A stretch of DNA of 64,000 bases from Clostridium sp. BNL1100 (GCF_000244875.1 NC_016791.1:2795001-2859000); one strand, 5' to 3'; counted from the first letter of the stretch, positions 7,754 through 17,110 are shown. The notes: generated by a model not told the origin, from the letters alone. A program made the numbers and translations.

Positions 7754-10430
7754 ACCAACTATCCCCATGTTTTACATCTACTGTTAAAGGTACTTTTAAT
7801 TGTACGGCATTTTCCATACAATCCTTTAACACTTTTGATACCTCTTCCAATTCAGATTTCTCTGTTTCCACAATCAATTCATCATGAACCTGTAGAATAA
7901 GTTTCGACTTAAGCTTTCTCTTTTTCAATTCATTATAAACCTTTACCATTGATATTTTGATAATATCTGCCGCACTTCCCTGAATAGGCGTATTCATTGC
8001 AACACGCTCTCCAAAGGAACGCATGTTAAAATTACTGGATTTAAGCTCAGGAAGATACCTTCTTCTGCTGTAAAGAGTTGTCACAAACCCAAATTCTTTG
8101 CCTTTTTCAACAGTATCACTCATGTATTCCTTAACCTTGGAATACTTATCAAGATAGTCATCTATATATTGTCGAGCTTCCTTTTTTGTTACCCCAATAT
8201 CTTTTGAAAGGCTGAAATCCCCTATTCCGTAAACTATTCCAAAATTAACGGCTTTCGCCCTTGACCTCATTAACGATGATACCTCTTCCGGAGGTATTCC
8301 AAATACCTTTGAAGCAGTAGTAGTATGAATGTCCTCGTTTTTTAAAAAGGCTTCTATCATATTCGGATCATCTGTTATATGTGCAAGTACTCTTAGTTCT
8401 ATCTGTGAATAGTCGGCATCCAGCAGTACATAATCTTGGTTGGTCGGAATAAATACCTTTCGTATTTTCCTTCCCATTTCCAGCTTCACAGGTATATTTT
8501 GTAGATTTGGCTCCGTACTGCTGATTCTTCCGGTTGCCGTCACTGTCTGGTTAAAGTTTGAATGAATCTTACCATCCTGCTCCAATACGGACAAAAGTCC
8601 ATCGGCATATGTTGACTTGAGTTTCATCAACTGTCTGTATTCAAGAATTCTTTCTACTATCTCATGCTTATAGGAAAGCTGTTCTAGTACCTCTGCACTT
8701 GTTGAATATCCTGTTTTCGTTTTCTTTCCAACAGGCAGTCCCAATTTTTCAAAAAGTATTACACCCAGCTGTTTTGGAGAATTAATATTAAAGGTCTCTC
8801 CTGCCTGCATGTATATTTCATTTTCCAGTATTACAAGTCTTGAATCCATTTCCTTTGAATATGCTTTCAGGCCTTCCACGTCAACTTTGAAACCCCTTAG
8901 CTCCATATCAGCCAGTACCTCAACTAGAGGGAGTTCTATTTTATAATAAAGTTCATCCTGACCGTTATCCCTTATAATAGGCCTCAGCTTCTGTGTCAGC
9001 CCAAATATGGCATTTACCGCCGCAGCACAAACCTCAGATGAACTTATATCCTGTTCCTGATCAAGTCTTTTGCCATGTTTATCATACAAAACTTCAACGG
9101 GGGTGATACTTTGTTTTAGTTTATCTTCAGACAGCTCAGAAATTGTGTAAGTGCTTCTTGTAGGTTCAAGTATATATGCTGCTATAAAAGTATCAAATAC
9201 TACATTTTCAAGCTCTATTCCACTAGATTTGAGATACTTGTATAAATTTTTTAAATCATGTCCGTATTTTTCAATATCCTTGCTTTCAAAAATTTCACGA
9301 AGTTCTTTAACAGCCGTTTCACAGGTTAATTTTTCTGAGAAAATGATATTTGCAGGAGCGTATTCCTCATTACAGGCAAAAATACACAGATCATCCAGAT
9401 AACTGCCTGTAGGATCAACGTGATAATACACAGATACATTACCACTGAGCTTGATTACACTTATATATGATTGTAGTTCACTTATGGAATCAACATCCAC
9501 ATGTTCAATTTTTAAAGCTTCAGTTGCTTCTACAAAAGGAGTATTTTCCAGACCGAACTTTTCTATAAGGGTCTTAAATTCCAGCCGTTTGAAGATACCA
9601 TATAATGCTTCTTTGTCAATTTCTGTTCTTGCAAAACTACTTAGGTTCTCTACACCGGGAACTTTTCTGTATATAGTAGCCAGCCTTTTACTCATAAAAG
9701 CAAGCTCTTTGTTATTCTCCAGTTTTTCACGGACGCCCTTCTTCTCTACTTTATCTAAATTTTCATATAATTCTTCTAAAGAGTTAAACTTATTAATTAG
9801 ATCAATTGCAGTTTTTTCACCTATACCGGGTACTCCGGGGATATTGTCCGAGGTATCACCCATAAGCCCCTTTACGTCTATAAGCTGGCCCGGTGTTACA
9901 CCGTATTTCTCTATAACCTTTTCATAATCGTATTGATCTGTTTCGGTTTTATTTCCTCTTGTTACAGGAAGTTTTATTCTTGTATGGCTTGATGCCAGCT
10001 GTAATGAATCCCTGTCGCCGGTTAATAGTATCGTTTCCATTCCCTGCTTTTCAGCATTCAAAGAAACAGTTCCCAGTATATCGTCAGCTTCAAACCCTTC
10101 CACTTCGACTCTTGCAATGTTCATAGCATCCAAAACCTGTTTTATGATGGGAACCTGAACTGCCAACTCATTTGGCATTCCCTTTCTTTGGGCCTTGTAT
10201 TGATCATACTCCTTATGCCTGAAGGTAGGGGCTTTTAGATCAAAGGCTACGCAAACATACTTTGGGTTTTCATCCTGAAGATATTTTGAAAGTATATTTA
10301 TGAACCCAAAAACCGCATTTGTATATAATCCCTCGGACGTTGTAAGCATGGCTGCTCTGCTAAGTCCGTAAAAAGCTCTGTTAAGTATACTGTTACCGTC
10401 TACAACTAAAATTTTGTCTTCCGAATTCAT
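7740..10430 (-). CDS. polA: DNA polymerase I
   Basis: An 896-residue family A polymerase. The 5'-3' exonuclease domain (1 to about 295) has helix-hairpin-helix GDTSDNIPGVPGIGEKTA. The central 3'-5' exonuclease-like domain (about 310-490) lacks the usual DxE metal residues, as is common in Gram-positive PolA. The polymerase domain has motif A DYSQIELRVLAHI, motif B RSRAKAVNFGIVYG and motif C VHDELIVE. It fills Okazaki gaps and repairs DNA. The start is set at the ATG at 10430, five bases after GGAGG; a GTG 12 bases upstream would overlap that ribosome site. Leads the polA-coaE-slt operon. Confidence 0.95.
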   Translation of the reverse strand: MNSEDKILVVDGNSILNRAFYGLSRAAMLTTSEGLYTNAVFGFINILSKYLQDENPKYVCVAFDLKAPTFRHKEYDQYKAQRKGMPNELAVQVPIIKQVLDAMNIARVEVEGFEADDILGTVSLNAEKQGMETILLTGDRDSLQLASSHTRIKLPVTRGNKTETDQYDYEKVIEKYGVTPGQLIDVKGLMGDTSDNIPGVPGIGEKTAIDLINKFNSLEELYENLDKVEKKGVREKLENNKELAFMSKRLATIYRKVPGVENLSSFARTEIDKEALYGIFKRLEFKTLIEKFGLENTPFVEATEALKIEHVDVDSISELQSYISVIKLSGNVSVYYHVDPTGSYLDDLCIFACNEEYAPANIIFSEKLTCETAVKELREIFESKDIEKYGHDLKNLYKYLKSSGIELENVVFDTFIAAYILEPTRSTYTISELSEDKLKQSITPVEVLYDKHGKRLDQEQDISSSEVCAAAVNAIFGLTQKLRPIIRDNGQDELYYKIELPLVEVLADMELRGFKVDVEGLKAYSKEMDSRLVILENEIYMQAGETFNINSPKQLGVILFEKLGLPVGKKTKTGYSTSAEVLEQLSYKHEIVERILEYRQLMKLKSTYADGLLSVLEQDGKIHSNFNQTVTATGRISSTEPNLQNIPVKLEMGRKIRKVFIPTNQDYVLLDADYSQIELRVLAHITDDPNMIEAFLKNEDIHTTTASKVFGIPPEEVSSLMRSRAKAVNFGIVYGIGDFSLSKDIGVTKKEARQYIDDYLDKYSKVKEYMSDTVEKGKEFGFVTTLYSRRRYLPELKSSNFNMRSFGERVAMNTPIQGSAADIIKISMVKVYNELKKRKLKSKLILQVHDELIVETEKSELEEVSKVLKDCMENAVQLKVPLTVDVKHGDSWYETK

Positions 10431-10445
10431 TTGTGCCTCCACTAA

Positions 10446-11582
10446 TTATTTATCTGCAAAAAATATTCTTACCGTTATCATACCACTATTCTTTACAATC
10501 TCATCCATCTTTTGCGATAAATCATCTCTTTCTTTTTCCAGAGTTAACGTATTTTCACCTTTTATTTCCATATTGCTGATTTGCTGGGTCAATTCATCCC
10601 TCTGTTTTTCAAGTTCTTTATATTGATCAGTTATATTCTCTTTTGTAACAGGTAGCTTTATGCTAATGTCCAGATTATATTTATCATTAGCCAACTGCTG
10701 AATTTTAGTAAATGATTCTAACGTTATTACAAAATCAGCATAATTATTTTGAGCCATAATAACTATAGCTTTGTCATCAGCAGTTAGCTCTTTGCCTCCT
10801 AACTCTGACATTAAGCCTTTTAAGGCTTTATTTTCACATTCTTTATCCTGAGTTGCCGAATTTAAAGTCATTTCCGCAGTATTTGAAAAATACTGCAGGG
10901 TAGCAGTTTCTTCAGCAATTTTTGCTTTGTATACTGACTCTGTTTTCTCTTTTGATTCTTCATCCGTTTTTTTCGTACTTTGACTTGATTTTGATACAGC
11001 TTTGTTTTCACCTTTTTCCTCAAAAACTCTTTTTTTCGGGTAATCTTTCACTGTACTCTTGCTGTTGTCAGCTGCAAATTTGTCGGATGAAGGTTGGCTT
11101 TCATTATTATTACCCTCTTGGGCACTAAAGTTCTGTACTGATTCCTGTGTGGAAATAGCAGAATCCTTTGCACTAGCCTCAGTAGAATTAGAAGCAGTTA
11201 TACCTGTAGAAATACCGGCAGCCTGCCGGTTTAAATCTGTATGAGGAAGCATACTGTATGCCACTAAGGATATTACCAGTACAGCAGCCGTTGACAGCAC
11301 CGCAATTAACTTTTTATTATATATAAACAACCTGCCTTTATTTACTTTTTGATTTTCCGCGACGTCTACCAGCCTGTCATGGAGGGAAGACGAAAAATTC
11401 TGTGGCAACATAATATCGCCGCTTTCTCTGCACAACTCTGCCAGAGCTAAAGCTTCCTTGACCTTTTGAGAACATTTACTGCACTCATTTATATGCTTTT
11501 CAAATTCTATTTTTATTGCCTCTTCCAGCATGTCATCAATATATAAAGATACATAGTAATCTGATTCCTTGCAAAAATCCAT
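10446..11582 (-). CDS. Membrane anti-sigma factor with zinc-finger (zf-HC2) domain
   Basis: A 378-residue protein. The N-terminus carries an anti-sigma zinc-binding motif (HINECSKC, about residues 30-37) preceded by DDMLEEA. One membrane segment follows (about 90-110). The extracytoplasmic region has a low-complexity Ser/Thr/Lys linker (about 120-215) and a folded C-terminal part with a long coiled coil (about 315-365), resembling DUF4349-type domains. It lies 20 bases after an ECF sigma gene, so it should hold that sigma factor at the membrane. The extracellular domain may sense an envelope signal; which one is unknown. Confidence 0.8.
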   Translation of the reverse strand: MDFCKESDYYVSLYIDDMLEEAIKIEFEKHINECSKCSQKVKEALALAELCRESGDIMLPQNFSSSLHDRLVDVAENQKVNKGRLFIYNKKLIAVLSTAAVLVISLVAYSMLPHTDLNRQAAGISTGITASNSTEASAKDSAISTQESVQNFSAQEGNNNESQPSSDKFAADNSKSTVKDYPKKRVFEEKGENKAVSKSSQSTKKTDEESKEKTESVYKAKIAEETATLQYFSNTAEMTLNSATQDKECENKALKGLMSELGGKELTADDKAIVIMAQNNYADFVITLESFTKIQQLANDKYNLDISIKLPVTKENITDQYKELEKQRDELTQQISNMEIKGENTLTLEKERDDLSQKMDEIVKNSGMITVRIFFADK

Positions 11583-11602
11583 TTCAATTCCCTCCTTTCA
11601 AT

Positions 11603-12199
11603 TTATTTGACGTAATCGGTAAATAAATGTTCCTTATCCTTGCATAATAATTCCCTTAGCTCGTTTCTGGCCCTGCTGATTCTTGATTTCACGGTGCCAA
11701 CAGGAATTTTCATTGTATCCGATATTTCATCATAACTAAGTCCCATAAAATCACGGAGTATGATTACCAAGCGGTTTTTTTCGTTCATTTTATCCATGGC
11801 AGCTTTAATGGCCTGTTTCTGTGCATTGGTCTCTGCTACTTTTTCCGGCCCCGGATTATCTGAAACCAGACTGTCTTTCAGCTGTAAATCCTCAAAAGTG
11901 CTCTGCTCTATGGAGACTACTTTCCTTTTCTTGTTTTTTCTAATAAAGTCCAGACATACATTAGTTGCAATTCTGTAAAGCCACGTAGATATGGCACAAT
12001 TCCCTTTAAAGCTTTTTATGTACTTAAAAGCCTTTATAAATGTCTCCTGAGCCTGTTCATATGCATCTTCGGTGTTATTGAGCATCCTGTAGCAAATACT
12101 GTATACTTTTGAATAGTAAACAGTCGTAAGCTCTTCAAATGCCCCTACGTCCCCGTTGCGTGCCTTGTGCAACAAGTTGTTTTCATTTATTGTTTCCAT
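11603..12199 (-). CDS. ECF RNA polymerase sigma factor (SigW-like)
   Basis: A 198-residue group-4 sigma factor. Region 2 includes YSKVYSICYRMLNNTEDAYEQAQETFIKAF-type sequence with the core-binding and -10 recognition segments (about residues 25-90). Region 4 carries the helix-turn-helix YDEISDTMKIPVGTVKSRISRAR (about 155-180). AAGGAT lies eight bases before the ATG. The next gene is its probable anti-sigma factor, the standard paired arrangement. I cannot name its regulon; no autoregulatory -35 AAC-type motif is clear upstream. Confidence 0.9.
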   Translation of the reverse strand: METINENNLLHKARNGDVGAFEELTTVYYSKVYSICYRMLNNTEDAYEQAQETFIKAFKYIKSFKGNCAISTWLYRIATNVCLDFIRKNKKRKVVSIEQSTFEDLQLKDSLVSDNPGPEKVAETNAQKQAIKAAMDKMNEKNRLVIILRDFMGLSYDEISDTMKIPVGTVKSRISRARNELRELLCKDKEHLFTDYVK

Positions 12200-12447
12200 A
12201 TTTTAGATCCTTACTTTTTTTATAGATCTGAAATGCCATTGTACCCAATAGCCTATAATATTGCAAGCCTTCATATATTCAAAACAATTATACCATAATA
12301 ATGTACAACAAAAATGTAACTTTAAATTCATCATTTTGTATAATATTTACAACCTTTTATTTTAAATAATAAATTTGGAGGTTTTTTGTATTCTATATCG
12401 AATACTGTACTGGAAACAAAATACAAATACATAAGAAGGAGTCTGCT

Positions 12448-12879
12448 ATGATTAGTACTATCCTTGTAACTGATGATAATATCCTGGACAATGCAATACT
12501 AAGAAATTATCTTTACAAAGAACGTGTTAATATAGTTTCAGTCCTTAATGGACGAGAAGCTCTGGATATGGTAGAAAGCAGAAATGTTGATGTTATAATA
12601 CTTGATTTGGTAATGCCGGTTTTAGATGGGTTTGGTTTTCTTGAGGAATTCTGCAAAATGAGTTCTTATAAGGAAATACCGGTAATAATTGCATCCAACA
12701 TAGAAATGGATCAAATTGAAAAAGTGTTGAATTACGATATTTATGATTTTATCCCAAAACCAATTAATGAGATTAACAGAATGGTGGTAGTAAATAAGGT
12801 TAGAAAAGCCATACAATTCAGAAAGATGATTAGTCAACTTAAATTACTTGAATCTAAAGTAACACACTCACCCGGATAA
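12448..12879 (+). CDS. Stand-alone CheY-like receiver protein
   Basis: A 143-residue receiver domain: acidic pair D9/D10, phosphoacceptor D53 in IILDLVMPVLDG, S83 in place of the usual Thr/Ser switch, and K104 in FIPKP. There is no output domain. The last ten codons (LESKVTHSPG) run into the murA breakpoint: the 3' end lies on the 11-bp inverted repeat and on antisense murA sequence. The original C-terminus may have been longer or different. AAGGAG sits 8 bases before the ATG. No partner kinase is nearby. Confidence 0.85.
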   Translation: MISTILVTDDNILDNAILRNYLYKERVNIVSVLNGREALDMVESRNVDVIILDLVMPVLDGFGFLEEFCKMSSYKEIPVIIASNIEMDQIEKVLNYDIYDFIPKPINEINRMVVVNKVRKAIQFRKMISQLKLLESKVTHSPG

Positions 12880-13211
12880 CTTATAGTCACTTTTCCTTCT
12901 CTGGCCAGTAAAGGACCCATTAATATTATTGATGATCTCATTTCTGCGGCGAGATGTTCGGGAACCTCTGTAGATGATAATGTTGATGAATCCACAGTAA
13001 CAACGTTATCTTCTACTTTTACTTTGCAGCCGATAGTTCTTAAAATTTCAATTATAACTTCCACATCCTTAAACATCGGACAATTTTTGATTACATTCTC
13101 GCCACGATTAAGAATTGTAGCAGCTAATATTGGTAAAACAGCGTTTTTGGCACCCTCAATTTCTATTTCACCTTTTAATTTTTTACCTCCCGTGACTATT
13201 ATTTTGCTCAT
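12834..13211 (-). pseudogene. murA: murA N-terminal part, separated from its C-terminus
   Basis: It encodes the first 114 residues of MurA (starts MSKIIVTGG, KGEIEIEGAKNAVLPILAA with the catalytic-site KN pair, then MRSSIILMGPLLAREGKVTISYPG). After codon GGT at 12872-12870 the frame passes into foreign sequence and stops after 11 unrelated residues. The rest of the same gene is at 1412-2326. The ribosome site GGAGG is intact, so a truncated peptide could still be made. It overlaps the 3' end of the receiver gene on the opposite strand. Confidence 0.88.
12856..12866. repeat. 11-bp inverted repeat at right murA breakpoint
   Basis: AAAGTAACACA on the plus strand, the exact reverse complement of 2334-2344. 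It lies three bases inside the point where murA N-terminal homology ends (12869/12870) and within the last codons of the receiver gene. Confidence 0.75.
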
Positions 13212-13431
13212 AATAAAAAAACACCTCCGTCATTCCGGGACATTGTTGATATTTGTAATGTCACTTTTTTTCACTCCTATTTTAAAGTTAATTATAATAC
13301 GTTTTATCTCGAAATATATGAAGCTTATAATAGCCCTATATAAAAAATTAAAATACATATATATAAACCTCTATCCCTGCAATATCAGTTTATGCGTATT
13401 AGAATAAAGTGTTACTCATGTTTAAATTACA

Positions 13432-13468
13432 ACACAAGGCAGGCTGCTGCCTGCCTTGTGTTTTTTTT
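13432..13468. terminator. Hairpin terminator between murA fragment and coat gene
   Basis: ACACAAGGCAGG pairs perfectly with CCTGCCTTGTGT around CTGCTG. The long T-run is on the plus-strand side. The coat gene on the minus strand ends at 13467, so the hairpin also marks its 3' end, with only a weak U-tract in that direction. Confidence 0.75.
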
Positions 13469-13736
13469 ATCCCATTTGGGATTCTATACCCTTAACCTTT
13501 TGCTGTGCTTGTGAAATCTCCTGCTGGTTTGCGTTTTGTACAGAATACCAGCCTTTTTGGGACATCATATCAAAAACATGTTTCTGTTCATCAAAAGTTC
13601 TGGTCAATATGCTCTTTGCATCGTTTCTAAGAGCCTGATTGGAGCTTTCCAGAATCAAATTTGTTAATGATGATGCAGCAAGCTTTCTTTCATTTAATAT
13701 AGATGCCATTATTTCCTTATCAGTTAACTCTGCCAT
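13467..13736 (-). CDS. Spore coat protein, CotF-like
   Basis: An 89-residue helical protein of the coat F family: ELTDKEIMASILNERKLAASSLTNLILESSNQALRN-type sequence, then a second helix containing RTFDEQKHVFDMMSQKGWY. The DKE...LxxxK and GWY features are typical of the small ferritin-like CotF proteins of clostridia. The ribosome site GGAGG is present. It follows a related small protein by 12 bases, so both are probably one sporulation-time transcript; that timing is an inference from the family. Confidence 0.82.
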   Translation of the reverse strand: MAELTDKEIMASILNERKLAASSLTNLILESSNQALRNDAKSILTRTFDEQKHVFDMMSQKGWYSVQNANQQEISQAQQKVKGIESQMG

Positions 13737-13748
13737 ATTCTACACCTC

Positions 13749-13946
13749 CTATTGTTGACCTGCTGTGTTTATGTGCTTCATCAAAAGCTGCAATCCATTC
13801 TTCTCTTCACTAGCCAATTGGTTGCAAAGATTCTTTACTTGGCTGTCATTTGCAAGCTGTGCGCAACCTTGTAAATACTTTATGTTGTTTTCACACATAC
13901 TGATATTATCCTGAATCAGCATCAGTTCTTTACTTGTAAGTGGCAT
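13749..13946 (-). CDS. Small helical protein, probable coat-associated
   Basis: A 65-residue helical protein starting MPLTSKELMLIQDNISMCENNIKYL. The start is chosen at 13946 because AGGAGG lies six bases before it; a longer frame from 13982 would run through the ribosome site. Two helices with conserved-looking cysteines at about 17, 29 and 41 and the EEKNGLQLLMKHI segment resemble the N-terminal half of clostridial CotF-like coat proteins. It is followed immediately by the CotF-like gene, and the pair is likely co-expressed. The exact function is unknown. Confidence 0.7.
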   Translation of the reverse strand: MPLTSKELMLIQDNISMCENNIKYLQGCAQLANDSQVKNLCNQLASEEKNGLQLLMKHINTAGQQ

Positions 13947-14169
13947 GTCAATCCTCCTTTTTACCTTTGTAAAAATATTCAACTTAGTTATAAGTTGAAC
14001 TCAAATGTTATTTTATACAAATATAAATATCATATTCTTAATTAATAATAATCGTATCATATGATGAAAATTTCTTACTAAAGATGATAATTGAAATAAT
14101 GGGTAATATATGGTAGTCTATATAATTAGACGTAAATACAAAAATATAAATAAAGCGGGTACTAACTAA

Positions 14170-15549
14170 ATGAAAATGAGAAAAATAAAAAATAAGGAAC
14201 ATCATCTGTTAAATATTGCTCCATCAAAGCTTTTGGTTTTAAGTTTCGCAGTTTTGATACTAACAGGGGCCATACTTTTGTCCATGCCGTTCTCCAGCAG
14301 ATCGGGAGAATGGACACCTTTTATTAATGCCCTGTTTACCTCTACCTCGGCATCATGCATAACGGGCCTGGTAGTTTACGATACCTATACTTACTGGTCC
14401 ACTGCAGGGCAAATAATTATATTAACATTGATTCAAGTCGGGGCTTTGGGGATTATTACTCTGGCAACATTCTTTTCTCTGTTATTAAAGAAAAAAGTCG
14501 GCTTAAAGGGGATGCTCATTGCTCAGGAATCCATTAATGCCTTCAGGTACGATGAAGTTCTGAGACTTGTCAGAAGAATTGTAACTACTACCCTGCTGGT
14601 TGAAACAATCGGGGCAATATTATTGTCTATTAGTTTTGTGCCCAAGTTCGGTGCCTTTGGCTTTTATATGAGTGTTTTTCACTCTGTTTCTGCCTTTTGT
14701 AATGCCGGCTTTGACATAACAAGCGGTGCCGTTAGCGGAAAATTCCTCAGCATTACACCTTTTAACAACGACCCTATAGTAATATACACTATTTCAGGTC
14801 TGATAATAGTTGGCGGACTAGGATTTACGGTTTGGAGAGATCTATATGAGTTCAGAAAAAACAAAGCACTCCTCTTTCATACAAAACTGGTCCTGGTTAT
14901 AACTGCTCTACTTTTGGTATCCGGTACTCTATTTTTCTTTGCAAACGAATATAGCAATGCTAAAACGCTGGGACCTATGAACTTTTTTGAAAAAATTAAT
15001 GCAGCCTTCTTTCAATCGACAGCAGCCAGAACAGCAGGCTTTAATTCAATTAACCTTGCCGATATGAAAGAGATATCAAAAGTCTTCACAGTTTTCCTTA
15101 TGTTTGTAGGTGCTGCTCCCGGCTCCACCGGAGGTGGTATAAAGGTTACTACATTTGGCGCCGTGATGATTGCTGTTTTTTCACAAATAAAAGGCTCCGG
15201 GGATGTAGTTCTTTTTAAGAGAAAATTGCACCAGTATACAGTAAACAAAGCGCTTTCAATAACCGGACTAAGCGCTATTCTCGTGGTAATAATTACCACT
15301 GCCATTGTTACAATCCAAAGTAATTTCCATGTATTGGACATACTATATGAGACAACTTCCGCCTTTGGTACAGTAGGGCTAACTCTTGGCCCCACACCCT
15401 TACTGAATACCGCCAGTAAAGCACTCATTATTCTTACAATGTTTTTGGGAAGGGTCGGCCCTTTATCCTTTGCTGTAGCATTGACCCTGAAGTCCTCTAA
15501 AAGAACTTCCGACATTGTTTATCCTGAAGCCAAGATACTTGTAGGATAA
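14170..15549 (+). CDS. ktrB: K+ uptake pore protein, TrkH/KtrB family
   Basis: A 459-residue membrane protein with the four repeated M1-P-M2 units of the Trk/Ktr superfamily. The selectivity-filter segments are TSASCITGL, CNAGFD, TAARTAGFN and TSAFGTVGL; each has the single key glycine. Length favours KtrB over the longer TrkH. It needs a cytoplasmic RCK gating ring, probably from one of the two TrkA-like proteins at 17.2-18.5 kb, which are divergent and separated by tyrS. It has its own transcript, ended by a strong hairpin. Confidence 0.9.
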   Translation: MKMRKIKNKEHHLLNIAPSKLLVLSFAVLILTGAILLSMPFSSRSGEWTPFINALFTSTSASCITGLVVYDTYTYWSTAGQIIILTLIQVGALGIITLATFFSLLLKKKVGLKGMLIAQESINAFRYDEVLRLVRRIVTTTLLVETIGAILLSISFVPKFGAFGFYMSVFHSVSAFCNAGFDITSGAVSGKFLSITPFNNDPIVIYTISGLIIVGGLGFTVWRDLYEFRKNKALLFHTKLVLVITALLLVSGTLFFFANEYSNAKTLGPMNFFEKINAAFFQSTAARTAGFNSINLADMKEISKVFTVFLMFVGAAPGSTGGGIKVTTFGAVMIAVFSQIKGSGDVVLFKRKLHQYTVNKALSITGLSAILVVIITTAIVTIQSNFHVLDILYETTSAFGTVGLTLGPTPLLNTASKALIILTMFLGRVGPLSFAVALTLKSSKRTSDIVYPEAKILVG

Positions 15550-15604
15550 AAATAACCGTTTGAATCAGTTTATATCTAGAACTGATTCAAACGGTTATTT
15601 TTTT
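15550..15604. terminator. Bidirectional terminator between ktrB and tyrS
   Basis: AAATAACCGTTTGAATCAGT pairs with its perfect complement (stem about 20 bp, loop about 10), with A- and T-runs on the two sides. It serves both convergent genes. Confidence 0.92.
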
Positions 15605-15612
15605 AATCTATA

Positions 15613-16839
15613 TTACACAATCTTTACCTTTACAAAGTTCTTCTTGCCCTTCTGAAGCATCATTTCACCGTTGACAAGGTCATTTGTACCAACCGTGTAA
15701 TCAAAAGCGGTTATCTTTTCGTCGTTCAGAAGTACCCCTCCCTGCTGAACAGCTCTCCTTGCCTCACTCTTTGAAGGGGTAAGTCCGGCAATCATCAGCA
15801 AATCAATTATTTTTATACCCGCCTCAATATCAGCAGTTTTCACTTCAACAAACGGTATACTGTCGGATTGGCCTTTTCCTCCGAATATTGCTTCTGCGGC
15901 TTCTTTGGCTTTTCTTGCCTCTTCTTCACCGTGTACGATTTTTGTAACCTCATAAGCCAGAACTGCTTTTGCCTCGTTTATTCCAGCATCTTTCAATGAA
16001 CCAAGTCTTCTTACCTCATCCATAGGAAGGAATGTCATCAGTGCTAGACAATTCTCAACATCATTATCAGCTATATTTCTCCAGTATTGGTAAAATTCGT
16101 ATGAGGTAGTCTTTTCAGGATCTAGCCAAACTGCGCCGTTCTCGGTTTTGCCCATCTTCTTACCTTCACTTGTAGTCAGAAGTGTGAAGGTCATTCCGTA
16201 GACATCCCTACCCTCTGATTTTCTTACTAGGTTGATCCCTCCAAGAATATTTGACCACTGATCGTCGCCGCCTAACTCCATCTTACAGCCATATTTTTTG
16301 TTTAAAACAAGAAAATCATAGCTTTGCATAAGCATGTAGTTAAATTCAAGGAAAGTCAAGCCCTTTTCCATTCTTGATTTAAAACATTCTGCAGTAAGCA
16401 TTCTGTTTACAGAAAAATGTACGCCAACATCTCTAAGGAATTGAACATAATTTAACTCCATAAGCCAATCGCTATTGTCAACCATAATTGCCTTGTTATC
16501 GGAAAAATCAATAAACTTGGATATCTGAGTTTTGAAACTATCTGCATTGTGTTTGACAATTTCCCTGGTCATCATTTTTCTCATATCATTCTTACCCGTA
16601 GGGTCTCCAACCATGGCCGTACCGCCACCTATGAGAACTATAGGTACATGGCCCGCCTGCTGCATATGAGCCATAACCATCAACTGTAGAAAATGTCCTA
16701 TATGCAAACTGTCTGCTGTTGGATCAAAGCCGATATAGAAAGTGACCTTTTCTTCACTTAAAAGCTTTTTTACTTCTTCCTCATGGGTAATCTGTGCAAT
16801 AAATCCTCTTTCCTTTAATACATCAAAAACACTGCTCAC
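15613..16839 (-). CDS. tyrS: Tyrosyl-tRNA synthetase
   Basis: A 408-residue class I synthetase, TyrS type. It has the HIGH-like signature [10 protein letters not shown], the tyrosine-binding region QSYDFLVLN with the GGDDQWSNI segment, the KMSKS-like loop [11 protein letters not shown], and a C-terminal S4 RNA-binding domain (about 345-408). It charges tRNA-Tyr. Expression is controlled by the T-box leader upstream, whose specifier reads UAC. The GGAG ribosome site lies about 10 bases before the ATG. Confidence 0.96.
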   Translation of the reverse strand: MSSVFDVLKERGFIAQITHEEEVKKLLSEEKVTFYIGFDPTADSLHIGHFLQLMVMAHMQQAGHVPIVLIGGGTAMVGDPTGKNDMRKMMTREIVKHNADSFKTQISKFIDFSDNKAIMVDNSDWLMELNYVQFLRDVGVHFSVNRMLTAECFKSRMEKGLTFLEFNYMLMQSYDFLVLNKKYGCKMELGGDDQWSNILGGINLVRKSEGRDVYGMTFTLLTTSEGKKMGKTENGAVWLDPEKTTSYEFYQYWRNIADNDVENCLALMTFLPMDEVRRLGSLKDAGINEAKAVLAYEVTKIVHGEEEARKAKEAAEAIFGGKGQSDSIPFVEVKTADIEAGIKIIDLLMIAGLTPSKSEARRAVQQGGVLLNDEKITAFDYTVGTNDLVNGEMMLQKGKKNFVKVKIV

Positions 16840-16889
16840 CTTAATCCACTCCTTATTTTCTTTTTGAAATATCGCGATATATAAAATAA

Positions 16890-17110
16890 AAGCCCTTTGT
16901 CCTATATAAGGACGAAGAGCTTCGTGGTACCACCTTAATTCACACTTTTGATGTAAAAATTATCAAAAATGTCTTATTGAGCTGTAACGGGCCTACCCGG
17001 CAATAGCAGCTCATAATCTGTAATTCACTTATCTGCGTACTCCAATCTTTTCACCAACCAGACTGTTCTCTAAAAGTACGTTGCAGACAGTTACTGTAAT
17101 TAATCATAGC
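16890..17110 (-). promoter_or_regulatory. T-box leader of tyrS (specifier UAC, Tyr)
   Basis: The T-box signature GGTGGTACCACG is on the minus strand at about 16919-16936. The terminator stem GCTCTTCGTCC/GGACAAAGGGC with a U-run is at about 16889-16920. Stem I starts with CTGTCTGC and closes with GCAGA. The triplet just before the closing strand is TAC (minus strand, 17039-17037), the Tyr codon, which agrees with the gene it controls. Confidence 0.95.

Noticed and set aside
2330-12869. A simple inversion between the 11-bp repeats as the explanation of split murA
   Set aside because: Both murA pieces lie outside the repeats and on the same strand. Inverting the block would not join them; only removal of the block does.
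2330-12869. A phage or skin-like element with its own recombinase inside murA
   Set aside because: The block holds ordinary chromosomal genes with native-looking composition and no integrase, recombinase or phage gene. Excision would lose polA and coaE. Kept only as a remote alternative.
15012-15515. A 167-residue minus-strand frame inside ktrB
   Set aside because: It mirrors the conserved KtrB coding frame and has no support of its own.
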